Below are positions 9,455-17,517 of a stretch of DNA of 64,000 bases, in pieces. A program made the translations under genes and the position numbers. Position 1 is the stretch's first letter, and each line of letters starts with the position of its first letter. A model generated the notes under the pieces. It was not told the origin of the DNA. It searched no databases and worked only from the letters and a program-made list of their open reading frames with translations. Origin of the DNA: CAZAPO01 sp044841755 (GTDB taxonomy: Bacteria; Bacteroidota; Bacteroidia; Flavobacteriales; Flavobacteriaceae); contig JAXOFM010000001.1 of assembly GCA_044841755.1 (NCBI GenBank), positions 310,001 to 374,000 on the forward strand, read 5' to 3'.

Positions 9455-10543
9455 ATGTCCTATAATTTTTTTATCGATCCTGATATAACTAAAGCTGAAA
9501 CTCTCCCTACAAGTTTTTATAAAGATCAAGTAGTATTTGATGCTATTCGTGATAATATATTTTTGAAAACATGGCAATGGATTGGTGACGAAAACCAAGT
9601 GGAATTACCTCAAACAGCTCATCCATTTGTTTTGCTAGATGGTTTCTTAACAGAACCTATGGTCCTAACAAGAGATAAAGAAGATGATATTCATTGCCTC
9701 ACAAATGTATGCACACACAGAGGAAACATGGTAGCTCTAGGTTCTGGAAAGACCAGAAAGCTTACATGCATGTATCACGGAAGAAGGTTCAATCTTCAGG
9801 GTGAAATGGAACACATGCCTGAGTTCAAAGAAGCAAAAGATTTTCCTAGAGCCTGTGATAATTTACACAAATTCCCTATTAGGAAATGGGGACCGTTTCT
9901 TTTTGCAGGATTAAACCCAGTTTTTGATTTTCAACAAGTAATTGATAAAATGAATGAACGTGTTGGTTTCTTGCCTTTGCACGAATTTAAATATGATGAA
10001 ACAACTTCGAAAGAGTATCTAGTTCATGCACATTGGGCTCTTTATTGCGACAATTATTTAGAAGGATTTCACATCCCATTTGTTCACGAAGGTTTAAATC
10101 AAGTATTAGATTATGGTACTTATACTACTGAAATATATGAACAATGTAATTTACAAATAGGTTATGCTTCTGATGGAACAGACTCTTTTGATCTACCAAA
10201 AGATCACATAGATTATGGGAAAGAAGTTGCAGCTTACTACTATTGGGTATTCCCAAATATGATGTTCAATTTCTATCCTTGGGGTGTTTCTGTGAACGTA
10301 GTTAGACCAATAAGTGTCAATCGCACTAAAGTTGCTTTTATAACTTACATTTTCGATCCAGATAAATTTGACCAAGGAGCTGGAAGTCAACTTGAAAAAG
10401 TTGAAAGAGAAGATGAATTTGTTGTAGAGCACGTTCAAAAAGGTATAAGATCTTCCTTCTATAAAGCAGGTCGTTTTTCGCCTAGCAGAGAACAAGGTGT
10501 ACATCATTTTCATAGCTTACTCTCTCATTTTTTGAATATCTAA
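9455..10543 (+). CDS. Rieske non-heme iron oxygenase, alpha subunit
   Basis: 362 residues. The Rieske [2Fe-2S] ligands are C86-x-H88 in VCTHRG and C105-x2-H108 in CMYHGR. The mononuclear iron site is the D-x-x-E-x-F-H-x4-H pattern around DNYLEGFHIPFVH (H206, H211). This family includes ring-hydroxylating dioxygenases and the choline/carnitine/betaine monooxygenases, which need a reductase and often a ferredoxin. None is adjacent, although a ferredoxin and ferredoxin reductase lie at 13.6-15.0 kb. The Rieske motif reads YHGRRFNLQG rather than the commoner YHGWxF. The substrate cannot be inferred. Confidence 0.85.
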   Translation: MSYNFFIDPDITKAETLPTSFYKDQVVFDAIRDNIFLKTWQWIGDENQVELPQTAHPFVLLDGFLTEPMVLTRDKEDDIHCLTNVCTHRGNMVALGSGKTRKLTCMYHGRRFNLQGEMEHMPEFKEAKDFPRACDNLHKFPIRKWGPFLFAGLNPVFDFQQVIDKMNERVGFLPLHEFKYDETTSKEYLVHAHWALYCDNYLEGFHIPFVHEGLNQVLDYGTYTTEIYEQCNLQIGYASDGTDSFDLPKDHIDYGKEVAAYYYWVFPNMMFNFYPWGVSVNVVRPISVNRTKVAFITYIFDPDKFDQGAGSQLEKVEREDEFVVEHVQKGIRSSFYKAGRFSPSREQGVHHFHSLLSHFLNI

Positions 10544-10571
10544 AATTGCTTTCTAAAATAAGGCCTAAGTA

Positions 10572-10602
10572 TTTGCCTTTGCAAACGTTTTCGTTACATT
10601 TG
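10572..10602 (+). promoter_or_regulatory. Promoter of the acyl-CoA dehydrogenase gene
   Basis: TTTG at 10572-10575 and TACATTTG at 10595-10602, separated by 19 bases, match the Bacteroidota -33/-7 consensus exactly. The start codon is at 10704, leaving a leader of roughly 95 bases. Confidence 0.8.
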
Positions 10603-10651
10603 TTGCACAATAATTTTTCAAGTTATTTGCTTAATAAAGAGGAGAAATGAA

Positions 10652-10678
10652 ATGAGTATTTATGCGAATTACATCTGA
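10652..10678 (+). CDS. Putative 8-codon leader ORF with strong Shine-Dalgarno site
   Basis: ATG at 10652, TGA at 10676-10678, encoding M-S-I-Y-A-N-Y-I. It is preceded by a purine-rich AAAGAGGAGAAA (10637-10647), an unusually strong ribosome-binding sequence for a phylum that rarely uses one. The stop codon lies in the left arm of a hairpin whose right arm contains the gcdH start codon. Coding status is inferred only from this arrangement. Confidence 0.35.
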   Translation: MSIYANYI

Positions 10679-10706
10679 CCTCTAAAACAATAAATAATAT
10701 CAGATG
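10672..10706 (+). promoter_or_regulatory. Leader hairpin sequestering the gcdH start codon
   Basis: CATCTGA (10672-10678) is the exact reverse complement of TCAGATG (10700-10706), with a 21-base loop. The right arm ends with the gcdH start codon ATG (10704-10706), so pairing would hide it. The left arm overlaps the stop of the small leader ORF. Confidence 0.4.
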
Positions 10707-11882
10707 AAACCAGATTTATTTGAAGCTCCAGATTATTATCAACTGGATGATCTTTTAACTGAGGAACACAAATTAGTACGTGATGCAGCTCGCGAATGGG
10801 TAAAACGAGATGTATCTCCAATTATTGAGGACTATGCACAAAAGGCAGAATTCCCAATGCAAATTATTGATGGTTTAGCCGAAATTGGAGCTTTTGGACC
10901 ATATATTCCAATGGAATATGGAGGAGCTGGATTAGATCAAATTTCTTACGGTTTGATTATGCAGGAAATTGAAAGAGGAGACTCTGGTGTGCGCAGTACA
11001 GCTTCTGTACAATCGTCTTTAGTTATGTATCCTATTTGGAAATATGGAACCGAAGAACAACGTCAAAAATATCTACCGAAACTAGCGTCTGGAGAATGGA
11101 TGGGTTGTTTTGGACTTACTGAACCTGATTACGGAAGTAATCCAGGAGGAATGGTTACTAATTATAAAGACATGGGTGACCATTATTTGTTGAATGGAGC
11201 TAAAATGTGGATTTCAAATGCACCTTTCTCACAAGTTGCTGTTGTTTGGGCAAAAAATGAGGAAGGACGCATTCATGGTTTGATTGTTGAACGTGGAATG
11301 GAAGGATTTTCAACTCCTGAAACTCATAATAAATGGTCACTTAGAGCTAGTGCTACTGGAGAATTGATCTTTGACAATGTAAAAGTTCCTAAAGAAAATT
11401 TATTACCTAACAAAACCGGTCTAGGAGCACCTCTTGGGTGTTTAGATTCAGCTCGCTACGGAATTGCATGGGGAGCTATTGGTGCTGCTATGGATTGTTA
11501 TGATACTGCATTACGCTATAGTAAAGAACGTGAACAATTTGGAAAACCAATTGGTCAATTTCAGTTACAGCAAAAGAAGCTTGCTGAAATGATTACGGAG
11601 ATCACTAAAGCGCAATTATTGACTTGGAGATTAGGTGTCTTAAGAAATGAAGATAAAGCTACTTCGGCACAAATATCTATGGCCAAGCGCAACAATGTAG
11701 ATATGGCAATTAACATAGCTCGTGAGGCTCGTCAAATGTTAGGTGGAATGGGTATTACGGGTGAGTATAGCATTATGCGCCACTCAATGAATCTTGAAAG
11801 CGTAATTACTTACGAAGGAACTCATGACATCCACCTGCTTATCACGGGACTGGATATTACCGGTTTAAACGCATTCAAATAA
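10704..11882 (+). CDS. gcdH: Acyl-CoA dehydrogenase, glutaryl-CoA dehydrogenase type
   Basis: 392 residues, the normal length of an FAD-dependent acyl-CoA dehydrogenase. Signatures include MGCFGLTEPDYGSNPGGM (flavin/substrate contact), SNAPFSQVAVVWAK, and the catalytic base Glu371 in TYEGTHDIH, the position expected for glutaryl-CoA dehydrogenases. GcdH converts glutaryl-CoA to crotonyl-CoA in lysine and tryptophan breakdown. It is monocistronic: it has its own consensus promoter, a long leader with a possible start-codon hairpin, and a strong terminator just downstream. A saccharopine dehydrogenase family gene at 32.4 kb would fit the same lysine pathway. Confidence 0.9.
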   Translation: MKPDLFEAPDYYQLDDLLTEEHKLVRDAAREWVKRDVSPIIEDYAQKAEFPMQIIDGLAEIGAFGPYIPMEYGGAGLDQISYGLIMQEIERGDSGVRSTASVQSSLVMYPIWKYGTEEQRQKYLPKLASGEWMGCFGLTEPDYGSNPGGMVTNYKDMGDHYLLNGAKMWISNAPFSQVAVVWAKNEEGRIHGLIVERGMEGFSTPETHNKWSLRASATGELIFDNVKVPKENLLPNKTGLGAPLGCLDSARYGIAWGAIGAAMDCYDTALRYSKEREQFGKPIGQFQLQQKKLAEMITEITKAQLLTWRLGVLRNEDKATSAQISMAKRNNVDMAINIAREARQMLGGMGITGEYSIMRHSMNLESVITYEGTHDIHLLITGLDITGLNAFK

Positions 11883-11907
11883 CATAAACTTAAGTTAAAA
11901 ACAAAGG

Positions 11908-11935
11908 GCGAATCTTAAAAAGATTCGCTTTTTTT
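11908..11935 (+). terminator. Rho-independent terminator after gcdH
   Basis: GCGAATCT (11908-11915) pairs with AGATTCGC (11921-11928), followed by seven T residues. Confidence 0.92.
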
Positions 11936-11951
11936 ATATCTTTATTGTGCT

Positions 11952-12686
11952 ATGAAAAGAATTCAGTCTGCCTTTATTCTTTCTATTTCTTTGTTGATTT
12001 TTGCTTGCTCTTTGGACAATAATCAAAGTAATGGCAATTCAAATAATGATACCCTAGATGTTACTGAAGAACCAAAAAATGATTCGGAAACAACTTACAG
12101 TTTGCTTAGTCTTGGTGACAGTTATACTATAGGACAAAGTGTTTGCTCCTCCTGTCGATTCCCTTCACAATTAAAAGATAGTTTAAATTCTGTTTTAACT
12201 AAGAATAAATTTGATTTGCGTATTGTGGCTCAAACAGGTTGGACAACAACCAATTTAATAACAAAGCTGGATGATGAAAATTTAGGCAGTAACTTTGATC
12301 TTGTAACATTATTGATAGGTGTTAACAATCAGTTTCAAGGAAAGCCTTTTGAAATTTACGAAACTGAATTTCCTGCACTAGTTGATATGGCCATTGCATA
12401 TGCAAATAATGATCCTTCTAAACTTATAGTGATTTCTATTCCAGATTATGCCTATACTCCTTTTGGTAATGGAAATTGGAACATAACTAATGGCATTGAT
12501 CAATACAATGGGTTTGCAAGAAATTACTGCTATAATAACAATATAACTTTTGTAGATATAACAGATATTACTCGCTTGGGACTTGTGCAGCCGGAACTTG
12601 TAGCATCCGACGGCTTGCACCCTTCTACAATAGCTTACTCCAAATTTGTAGAAAGATTACTTCCACAAGCGCTTCAAAAACTCTAA
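11952..12686 (+). CDS. SGNH/GDSL-family hydrolase, lipoprotein
   Basis: 244 residues. The lipobox is LLIFAC (Cys19), followed by an Asn/Asp/Ser-rich linker to about residue 48. The SGNH hydrolase blocks follow: GDSYT with nucleophile Ser57, GVNNQF supplying the Asn, and the catalytic pair D220-x-x-H223 in DGLHP. Such enzymes are esterases, lipases or carbohydrate deacetylases; the substrate cannot be read from sequence. Export as a lipoprotein suggests action on external or cell-envelope esters. A separate metallophosphoesterase gene follows 19 bases downstream. Confidence 0.87.
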   Translation: MKRIQSAFILSISLLIFACSLDNNQSNGNSNNDTLDVTEEPKNDSETTYSLLSLGDSYTIGQSVCSSCRFPSQLKDSLNSVLTKNKFDLRIVAQTGWTTTNLITKLDDENLGSNFDLVTLLIGVNNQFQGKPFEIYETEFPALVDMAIAYANNDPSKLIVISIPDYAYTPFGNGNWNITNGIDQYNGFARNYCYNNNITFVDITDITRLGLVQPELVASDGLHPSTIAYSKFVERLLPQALQKL

Positions 12687-12705
12687 TTTTAGCTACATTT
12701 ACCAT

Positions 12706-13608
12706 ATGTTTTCGGCAAAAAAACGTTTAAACCGGGCTTTTAAAAATGCCAAGGTCGTTCCGTTCAATGATCAAAGTAAATTTGTCCTTTTTAGTGATTG
12801 CCACAGAGGAGATAACAGTTTTGCCGATGATTTTGCTAATAACAGGAACATCTACTTTCATGCCTTAAAACATTATTACAATGAAGGGTTTCAATATTGT
12901 GAGCTAGGTGATGGCGATGAACTATGGGAAAATCTTTCATTTGATAGCATCTTGAATGCGCATAAAAATGTGTACATGCTTATGAAGCGATTTCATGATG
13001 AAGGAAGATTACATATGATCTGGGGAAATCATGATATGGTCTATAGAAATCCTTCTTATGTTGAAAAACATCTGTTTTCTTTCTTCGATCCAAAAACAGG
13101 AAACAATGAAGATTTATTCTGTGACATTAAATATCATGAAGCTATAGTCTTAAAACATTCTGAGACAGGTCAAAAACTATTCTTAACGCATGGACATCAA
13201 GCTGATTGGTGGAACTATATTTTTTGGAGATGGAGTCGTTTTTTAGTTAGGGTTCTCTGGAAACCTTTAAATGTAATGGGAATTGCAGACCCAACAAGTC
13301 CTGCTAAAAATTATAAAGAGTTAATAAAAGTTGAAAAACGGACCAAAAAGTGGATATCAGAAAACAACAATCTACTAACCATTATTGGTCATACACATAG
13401 ACCACGTTTTCCAGAACCTGGAGATATTGCATTTTTTAACGATGGAAGTTGTGTTCATCCAAGAAGTATTACAGGGCTCGAAATTGAAAACGGTGCTATT
13501 TCTTTAATAAAGTGGGAGATTGCTACTTCTGATGATGGTACGCTTAAAATTGTAAGAGCTCTTCTTGAAGGTCCTCAACAGCTAATTGATTACAGAACTG
13601 AAAATTAA
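12706..13608 (+). CDS. Calcineurin-like metallophosphoesterase
   Basis: 300 residues with the full set of two-metal phosphoesterase motifs: FSDCHRG (D31, H33), GDGDELWE (68-75), GNHD (107-110), THGHQ, and GHTHRPRF near residue 230. There is no signal peptide, so it acts in the cytoplasm. The substrate is unknown. The size and the DCHRGD opening resemble the UDP-2,3-diacylglucosamine hydrolase-related group, but I cannot assign that function. Its stop codon overlaps that of the convergent ferredoxin gene by four bases. Confidence 0.85.
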   Translation: MFSAKKRLNRAFKNAKVVPFNDQSKFVLFSDCHRGDNSFADDFANNRNIYFHALKHYYNEGFQYCELGDGDELWENLSFDSILNAHKNVYMLMKRFHDEGRLHMIWGNHDMVYRNPSYVEKHLFSFFDPKTGNNEDLFCDIKYHEAIVLKHSETGQKLFLTHGHQADWWNYIFWRWSRFLVRVLWKPLNVMGIADPTSPAKNYKELIKVEKRTKKWISENNNLLTIIGHTHRPRFPEPGDIAFFNDGSCVHPRSITGLEIENGAISLIKWEIATSDDGTLKIVRALLEGPQQLIDYRTEN

Positions 13609-13937
13609 CTCTCTGGAGCCAATTCAACCTCTAAACCATTCATTTCTGGAGTAATTTGTATCTGGCAACCTAATCTACTATTGTCCTGAACATAAAAAGC
13701 TTCACTCAACATAGCCTCTTCATCATCTAGCATTTCTGGTAATTCATGATCTGACTTTACGTAGCATTGACATGAAGCACACATAGCCATTCCGCCACAA
13801 ACACCAATTGTTCCTTCTGGAGCTAGCTCAAAAGCGCGAACAACTTCCATAAGATTCATTGCCATATCAGTAGGAGCGTCAACATTATGAATAACTCCAT
13901 CTCTATCAGTTATTGTAAGCTTTACGTCTTGTTCCAT
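13605..13937 (-). CDS. [2Fe-2S] ferredoxin, adrenodoxin/ISC type
   Basis: 110 residues. Cluster ligands are C47-x5-C53-x2-C56 and C91, the spacing of vertebrate-type or Isc ferredoxins, within GVCGGMAMCASCQC and RLGCQI. The acidic helix LPEMLDDEEAML is the usual redox-partner contact. The gene begins one base inside the stop codon of the ferredoxin reductase gene, so the two are translated together and are probably partners. Possible electron acceptors include iron-sulfur assembly (NifU-like and Mrp genes lie directly upstream) or the Rieske oxygenase at 9.5 kb. Confidence 0.92.
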   Translation of the reverse strand: MEQDVKLTITDRDGVIHNVDAPTDMAMNLMEVVRAFELAPEGTIGVCGGMAMCASCQCYVKSDHELPEMLDDEEAMLSEAFYVQDNSRLGCQIQITPEMNGLEVELAPES

Positions 13938-14998
13938 TATTTAATAGCCTTTACAACAGCTTTTGGCGCTTCTTTTCTTGATCCGTCAAAACCATCAATT
14001 CCGCTAACTGTAGTATATTTTAAAACGTAACGCTTCCCAGGATTAATTATTTGGTAAGCAGCTTGACACATTAAAGTAGCTTCATGAAAACCACAAAGAA
14101 TGAGTTTAAGTTTTCCAGGATAAGTGTTCACATCTCCGATGGCAAAAATTCCAGGAATATTAGTTTGATAATCTAGTGCATTATTTACTTTAATGGCATT
14201 CTTCTCAATTTCTAATCCCCAATTAGCAATTGGTCCTAGCTTAGGAGAAAGCCCAAACAATGGAATGAAATTATCACACTCAACTATAAACTCCTTCTCG
14301 ATATGTTGAGACTGTTTTACAACAACACCTGAAAGTTTATTATCACCAATTAAGCCAATCACTTCCGCTGGTGTGATTAAGTTTATTTTACCTGCATCTT
14401 TTAACTCTTGAACTTTCTCAACAGAATCTAAAGCACCTCTAAATTCATTTCGTCTATGAATCAAAGTAACTTCTGAAGCTACATCTGCTAAAAATATACT
14501 CCAATCTAGTGCTGAATCTCCTCCTCCAGCAATTACTACTTTTTTACCTCTGTAAACTTCTGGATCCTTGATTATATAAGCCACTCCCTTATCCTCAAAG
14601 TCAGCAAGATTATGAATTAGTGGTTTCCTTGGCTCGAAACTCCCTAAACCTCCTGCAATAGCAACAATTGGAGCTTTATGTTTTGTACCTTTATTTGTGG
14701 TTACAATAAAGCTTCCGTCTTCCTGCTTTTCAATAGTTTCAGCTCGCTCCCCAAGTGTAAATCCTGGTTCAAATTGTTTTCCTTGTTCCAACAATTTTTC
14801 AGTAAGATCACCAGCTAATATTTCTGGGTAAGCAGGAATATCATAAATGGGTTTTTTAGGATAGATCTCAGAGCATTGTCCTCCTGGTTGTGGCAAAGCA
14901 TCAATTAAATGGCATTTTAATTTTAAGAGTCCTGCTTCAAAAACAGTGAACAATCCAGTAGGTCCAGCTCCAATAATTAATATATCTGTAGTAATCAT
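13937..14998 (-). CDS. Ferredoxin--NADP+ reductase, thioredoxin-reductase-like type
   Basis: 353 residues. FAD-binding GAGPTGLF (9-16), the PGGQCSEIYP segment, the NADP-binding GGGDSALDW near residue 157, and the C-terminal GDVNTYPGKLKL segment with a FAD-proximal tail. The redox CxxC of true thioredoxin reductase is absent from the middle of the protein. This is the YumC/Chlorobium type of ferredoxin-NADP reductase, which moves electrons between NADPH and ferredoxin. Direct overlap with the ferredoxin gene supports the assignment. Confidence 0.92.
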   Translation of the reverse strand: MITTDILIIGAGPTGLFTVFEAGLLKLKCHLIDALPQPGGQCSEIYPKKPIYDIPAYPEILAGDLTEKLLEQGKQFEPGFTLGERAETIEKQEDGSFIVTTNKGTKHKAPIVAIAGGLGSFEPRKPLIHNLADFEDKGVAYIIKDPEVYRGKKVVIAGGGDSALDWSIFLADVASEVTLIHRRNEFRGALDSVEKVQELKDAGKINLITPAEVIGLIGDNKLSGVVVKQSQHIEKEFIVECDNFIPLFGLSPKLGPIANWGLEIEKNAIKVNNALDYQTNIPGIFAIGDVNTYPGKLKLILCGFHEATLMCQAAYQIINPGKRYVLKYTTVSGIDGFDGSRKEAPKAVVKAIK

Positions 14999-15067
14999 TA
15001 AAAATTCAATTTATGCGTGCGAAAATAATGGTTCTTAAAGTTCTAAAATGTGATAAATGTCACACAA

Positions 15068-15310
15068 CTATGCTTCAATATTTATAACACGCTCTATTTG
15101 AGGCGCATATTTTTTAATGGTCATTTCAACACCTGACTTTAAAGTCATCTGATTAACACTACATCCTACACAAGCACCAAGTAACTGAACTTTTACCAGC
15201 TTATCATCTTCAATATCGATAAGTGAAATGTCGCCTCCATCACTCTCTAAAAAAGGACGAATTTCTGCAAGTGCTTTCTCAACATTAACTTTTAGTTCTT
15301 CTGAAGTCAT
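15068..15310 (-). CDS. NifU-like C-terminal domain iron-sulfur scaffold
   Basis: 80 residues consisting of the NifU C-terminal (Nfu) domain alone. FLESDGGDISLIDI is the family opening and the cluster-binding pair is C47-x2-C50 in GACVGCSVN. Nfu proteins carry [4Fe-4S] clusters to target enzymes. It lies four bases downstream of the Mrp-type ATPase gene, so the two form an iron-sulfur cluster delivery unit that reads on towards the ferredoxin reductase and ferredoxin genes. Confidence 0.93.
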   Translation of the reverse strand: MTSEELKVNVEKALAEIRPFLESDGGDISLIDIEDDKLVKVQLLGACVGCSVNQMTLKSGVEMTIKKYAPQIERVINIEA

Positions 15311-15314
15311 GTTT

Positions 15315-16448
15315 TTATTTTTTAACAGCTGAACATCCAGCCATGGTTGTTATTTTAATTGCTTCTGTTGGAGGAAGATCTGTATTTCTTTTTACCACCT
15401 CTTCAACAACATTTCTTGTAAGACTCTCAAATGCTTCTTCAATTGGTGTTCCTGTTTGCATTGCAGCAGGACGACCAATATCTCCAGCCTCTCTTATACT
15501 TTGTACTAACGGAAGTTCTCCTAAGAAAGGTACTTTCAAATCTTCTGCTAAGTTCTTTGCTCCTTCTTGTCCAAAAATATAGTATTTATTATCAGGCAGT
15601 TCATCTGGTGTAAAGTATGCCATATTCTCAACTATACCCAAAACTGGTACATTAATGTTTTCCTGTTGGAACATAGCCACACCTTTTTTAGCATCTGCTA
15701 ATGCAATGTTTTGTGGTGTACTCACAACCACTGATCCAGTAATTGGTAATGCTTGCATAATACTTAAGTGAATGTCTCCCGTACCTGGTGGAAGATCAAT
15801 CAATAAGAAGTCAAGTTCTCCCCAAGCCGCATCAAAAATCATTTGATTTAATGCTTTAGCAGCCATTGGCCCTCGCCAAATTACAGCTTGATTAGGTTGC
15901 GTAAAGAATCCTATTGATAATACTTTAACTCCATAGTTTTCAACAGGCTTCATTTTGGATTTTCCATCAACATTAACAGCTAACGGTCTTGCATCGGCTA
16001 CATCATACATTATTGGAATAGAAGGTCCGTAAATATCAGCATCTAGAAGACCAACCTTAAAGCCCATTTTTGCCATTGTAGCCGCTAAATTTGAGGTAAC
16101 AGTAGATTTACCGACACCACCTTTACCAGAGGCAATTGCTACAATATTCTTAATTCCCGGAATTGAGTTTCCTTTTATTTGATTTACTGGGTTAGCAGGA
16201 GCTTCTACTTTAACGTTCACTGTTACCTTAGCCTTTTCATAAACAAGATCATGAATAACTTTCATGATCTCAACCTCTGTCTTTTTCTTTGCTTGAAGGC
16301 TGGGATTCTTAATTGTTATATCAACTATTACCTCATCACCAAATGTAATAACATTACGAACTGCTCCACTTTCAACCATATTCTGTCCTTCTCCAGGAAC
16401 AGTTATAGATTCTAAAGCCTTTAAAATATCTTGTTTATTGATCTTCAT
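15315..16448 (-). CDS. mrp: Mrp/ApbC-type iron-sulfur carrier ATPase
   Basis: 377 residues. An N-terminal MIP18/DUF59 domain (1-80) is followed by the P-loop ATPase with the deviant Walker A SGKGGVGKST (107-116), GLLDADIYGPS, and the IDLPPGTGD block. ApbC/Nbp35 proteins usually carry a CxxC pair just after the ENM motif that binds a shared [4Fe-4S] cluster. Here that loop reads ENMAYFTPDELPDNKYYIFG with no cysteine. A lone cysteine occurs in the C-terminal MAGCSAVKK. The absence appears typical of Bacteroidota homologues, but it makes the mode of cluster binding uncertain. Confidence 0.92.
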   Translation of the reverse strand: MKINKQDILKALESITVPGEGQNMVESGAVRNVITFGDEVIVDITIKNPSLQAKKKTEVEIMKVIHDLVYEKAKVTVNVKVEAPANPVNQIKGNSIPGIKNIVAIASGKGGVGKSTVTSNLAATMAKMGFKVGLLDADIYGPSIPIMYDVADARPLAVNVDGKSKMKPVENYGVKVLSIGFFTQPNQAVIWRGPMAAKALNQMIFDAAWGELDFLLIDLPPGTGDIHLSIMQALPITGSVVVSTPQNIALADAKKGVAMFQQENINVPVLGIVENMAYFTPDELPDNKYYIFGQEGAKNLAEDLKVPFLGELPLVQSIREAGDIGRPAAMQTGTPIEEAFESLTRNVVEEVVKRNTDLPPTEAIKITTMAGCSAVKK

Positions 16449-16471
16449 TAATTTAGATTGATTCTAAGATG

Positions 16472-16479
16472 CAAATATA
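16472..16479 (-). promoter_or_regulatory. -7 promoter element for mrp
   Basis: On the reverse strand this reads TATATTTG, 23 bases before the mrp start codon. No clear TTTG is seen at -33; a T run occupies that position. Confidence 0.55.
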
Positions 16480-16554
16480 CAGTGAATTGTTCAATTTAAA
16501 ACCATATTCTATTGAATTGGTTTATGCTCAAATTGGATAGAATTATTAAACAAA

Positions 16555-16884
16555 TTAAAGCTCACTAGAAGGGTTCCAAAAAATCGCTTCAAAATTTTGA
16601 ATCTGATTATCTATTACTTCAACCCCTTCACTTTCCAGAAGCTGTTGCATTAAGTTGGTTCCATCAAAATGATGTTTCCCAGTTAACAAACCTTTTCGGT
16701 TAACCACACGATGTGCAGGTATATCTTTTCCTGTAGAACCATTCATTGCATAACCTACCATTCTTGCACTTCTTGCTGCTCCTAAGTATTTTGCAATTGC
16801 ACCATAGCTTGTTACTCTTCCGTAAGGAATTAGCTTAGCAACCTCATAAACCTTATCAAAAAAATTAAGCGTTTCTGGTTTCAT
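16555..16884 (-). CDS. Alkyltransferase-like protein (ATL), MGMT family without the active cysteine
   Basis: 109 residues, the size of the DNA-binding domain of O6-methylguanine methyltransferases. The motif that is PCHRV in active enzymes is PAHRV here (Ala57), so it cannot accept an alkyl group. The DNA-flipping region VTSYGAIAKYLG and the arginine-finger helix SARMVGYAM are intact. ATL proteins bind O6-alkylguanine and recruit nucleotide excision repair. The neighbouring gene ends one base from this start and encodes a LysE-type exporter. Confidence 0.9.
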   Translation of the reverse strand: MKPETLNFFDKVYEVAKLIPYGRVTSYGAIAKYLGAARSARMVGYAMNGSTGKDIPAHRVVNRKGLLTGKHHFDGTNLMQQLLESEGVEVIDNQIQNFEAIFWNPSSEL

Positions 16885-16885
16885 A

Positions 16886-17515
16886 CTATGATTCCATTAA
16901 AATATTACATAATGTAACCACAGCTATAAGACCAGTGATAGAACCAATAATATAATTCATCCCTTTTTGGGTAGTAAAGCTCTTGTCTTTTATTTTATCA
17001 AAGAAGAAAATATATACGTACAGCATAATAAATGTACCCATAGCAGCTCCAGCTACATATGATCCTATAATTAAAGAATCAAATGTTAGCCATCCAAAAG
17101 ATGCCAATGTAATGGTCATATATGCTTGATATGGAATTGGAAAAACATTTAAACCAGACAGCAACATTCCTTGAAAAAACCTGCTTTGTCGACTTTTTAC
17201 ATTAGCGTCTACATCTGGTTTCGGTTGCTTTCTTGCTAATAACAAAAAATAAACGGTTATCAATACAAAAATCACAAAAGCTACCATTTGAAGAATATCA
17301 ACCACCTCAGGGTGATTACTTAAATACCTCGCAAAAATTGAAGCAATGTAAGTTTGAACACAAACAATTACACAAACTCCAATTGAAAAAACGACGCCAT
17401 TTTTGGAACCATCTTTAAGGCTAATTTTTGCAGCTGTCATATTTAACAATCCAGGAGGAATAACACCTACAAGTGCAATAATAAGTCCAAGAAAAAAGAT
17501 GAAAGTAACGTTCAA
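16886..17515 (-). CDS. LysE-family membrane exporter
   Basis: 209 residues with about six hydrophobic helices. The N-terminal LGLIIALVGVIPPGLLNMTAAKISLKDG matches the LysE/RhtB opening, where the P-P-G-L-N region is conserved. Family members export amino acids or metals; the substrate is unknown. The first codon is TTG (17513-17515), two bases after the trmB stop codon, and no nearby ATG would preserve the first helix. Confidence 0.82.
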   Translation of the reverse strand: MNVTFIFFLGLIIALVGVIPPGLLNMTAAKISLKDGSKNGVVFSIGVCVIVCVQTYIASIFARYLSNHPEVVDILQMVAFVIFVLITVYFLLLARKQPKPDVDANVKSRQSRFFQGMLLSGLNVFPIPYQAYMTITLASFGWLTFDSLIIGSYVAGAAMGTFIMLYVYIFFFDKIKDKSFTTQKGMNYIIGSITGLIAVVTLCNILMES

Positions 17516-17517
17516 GC

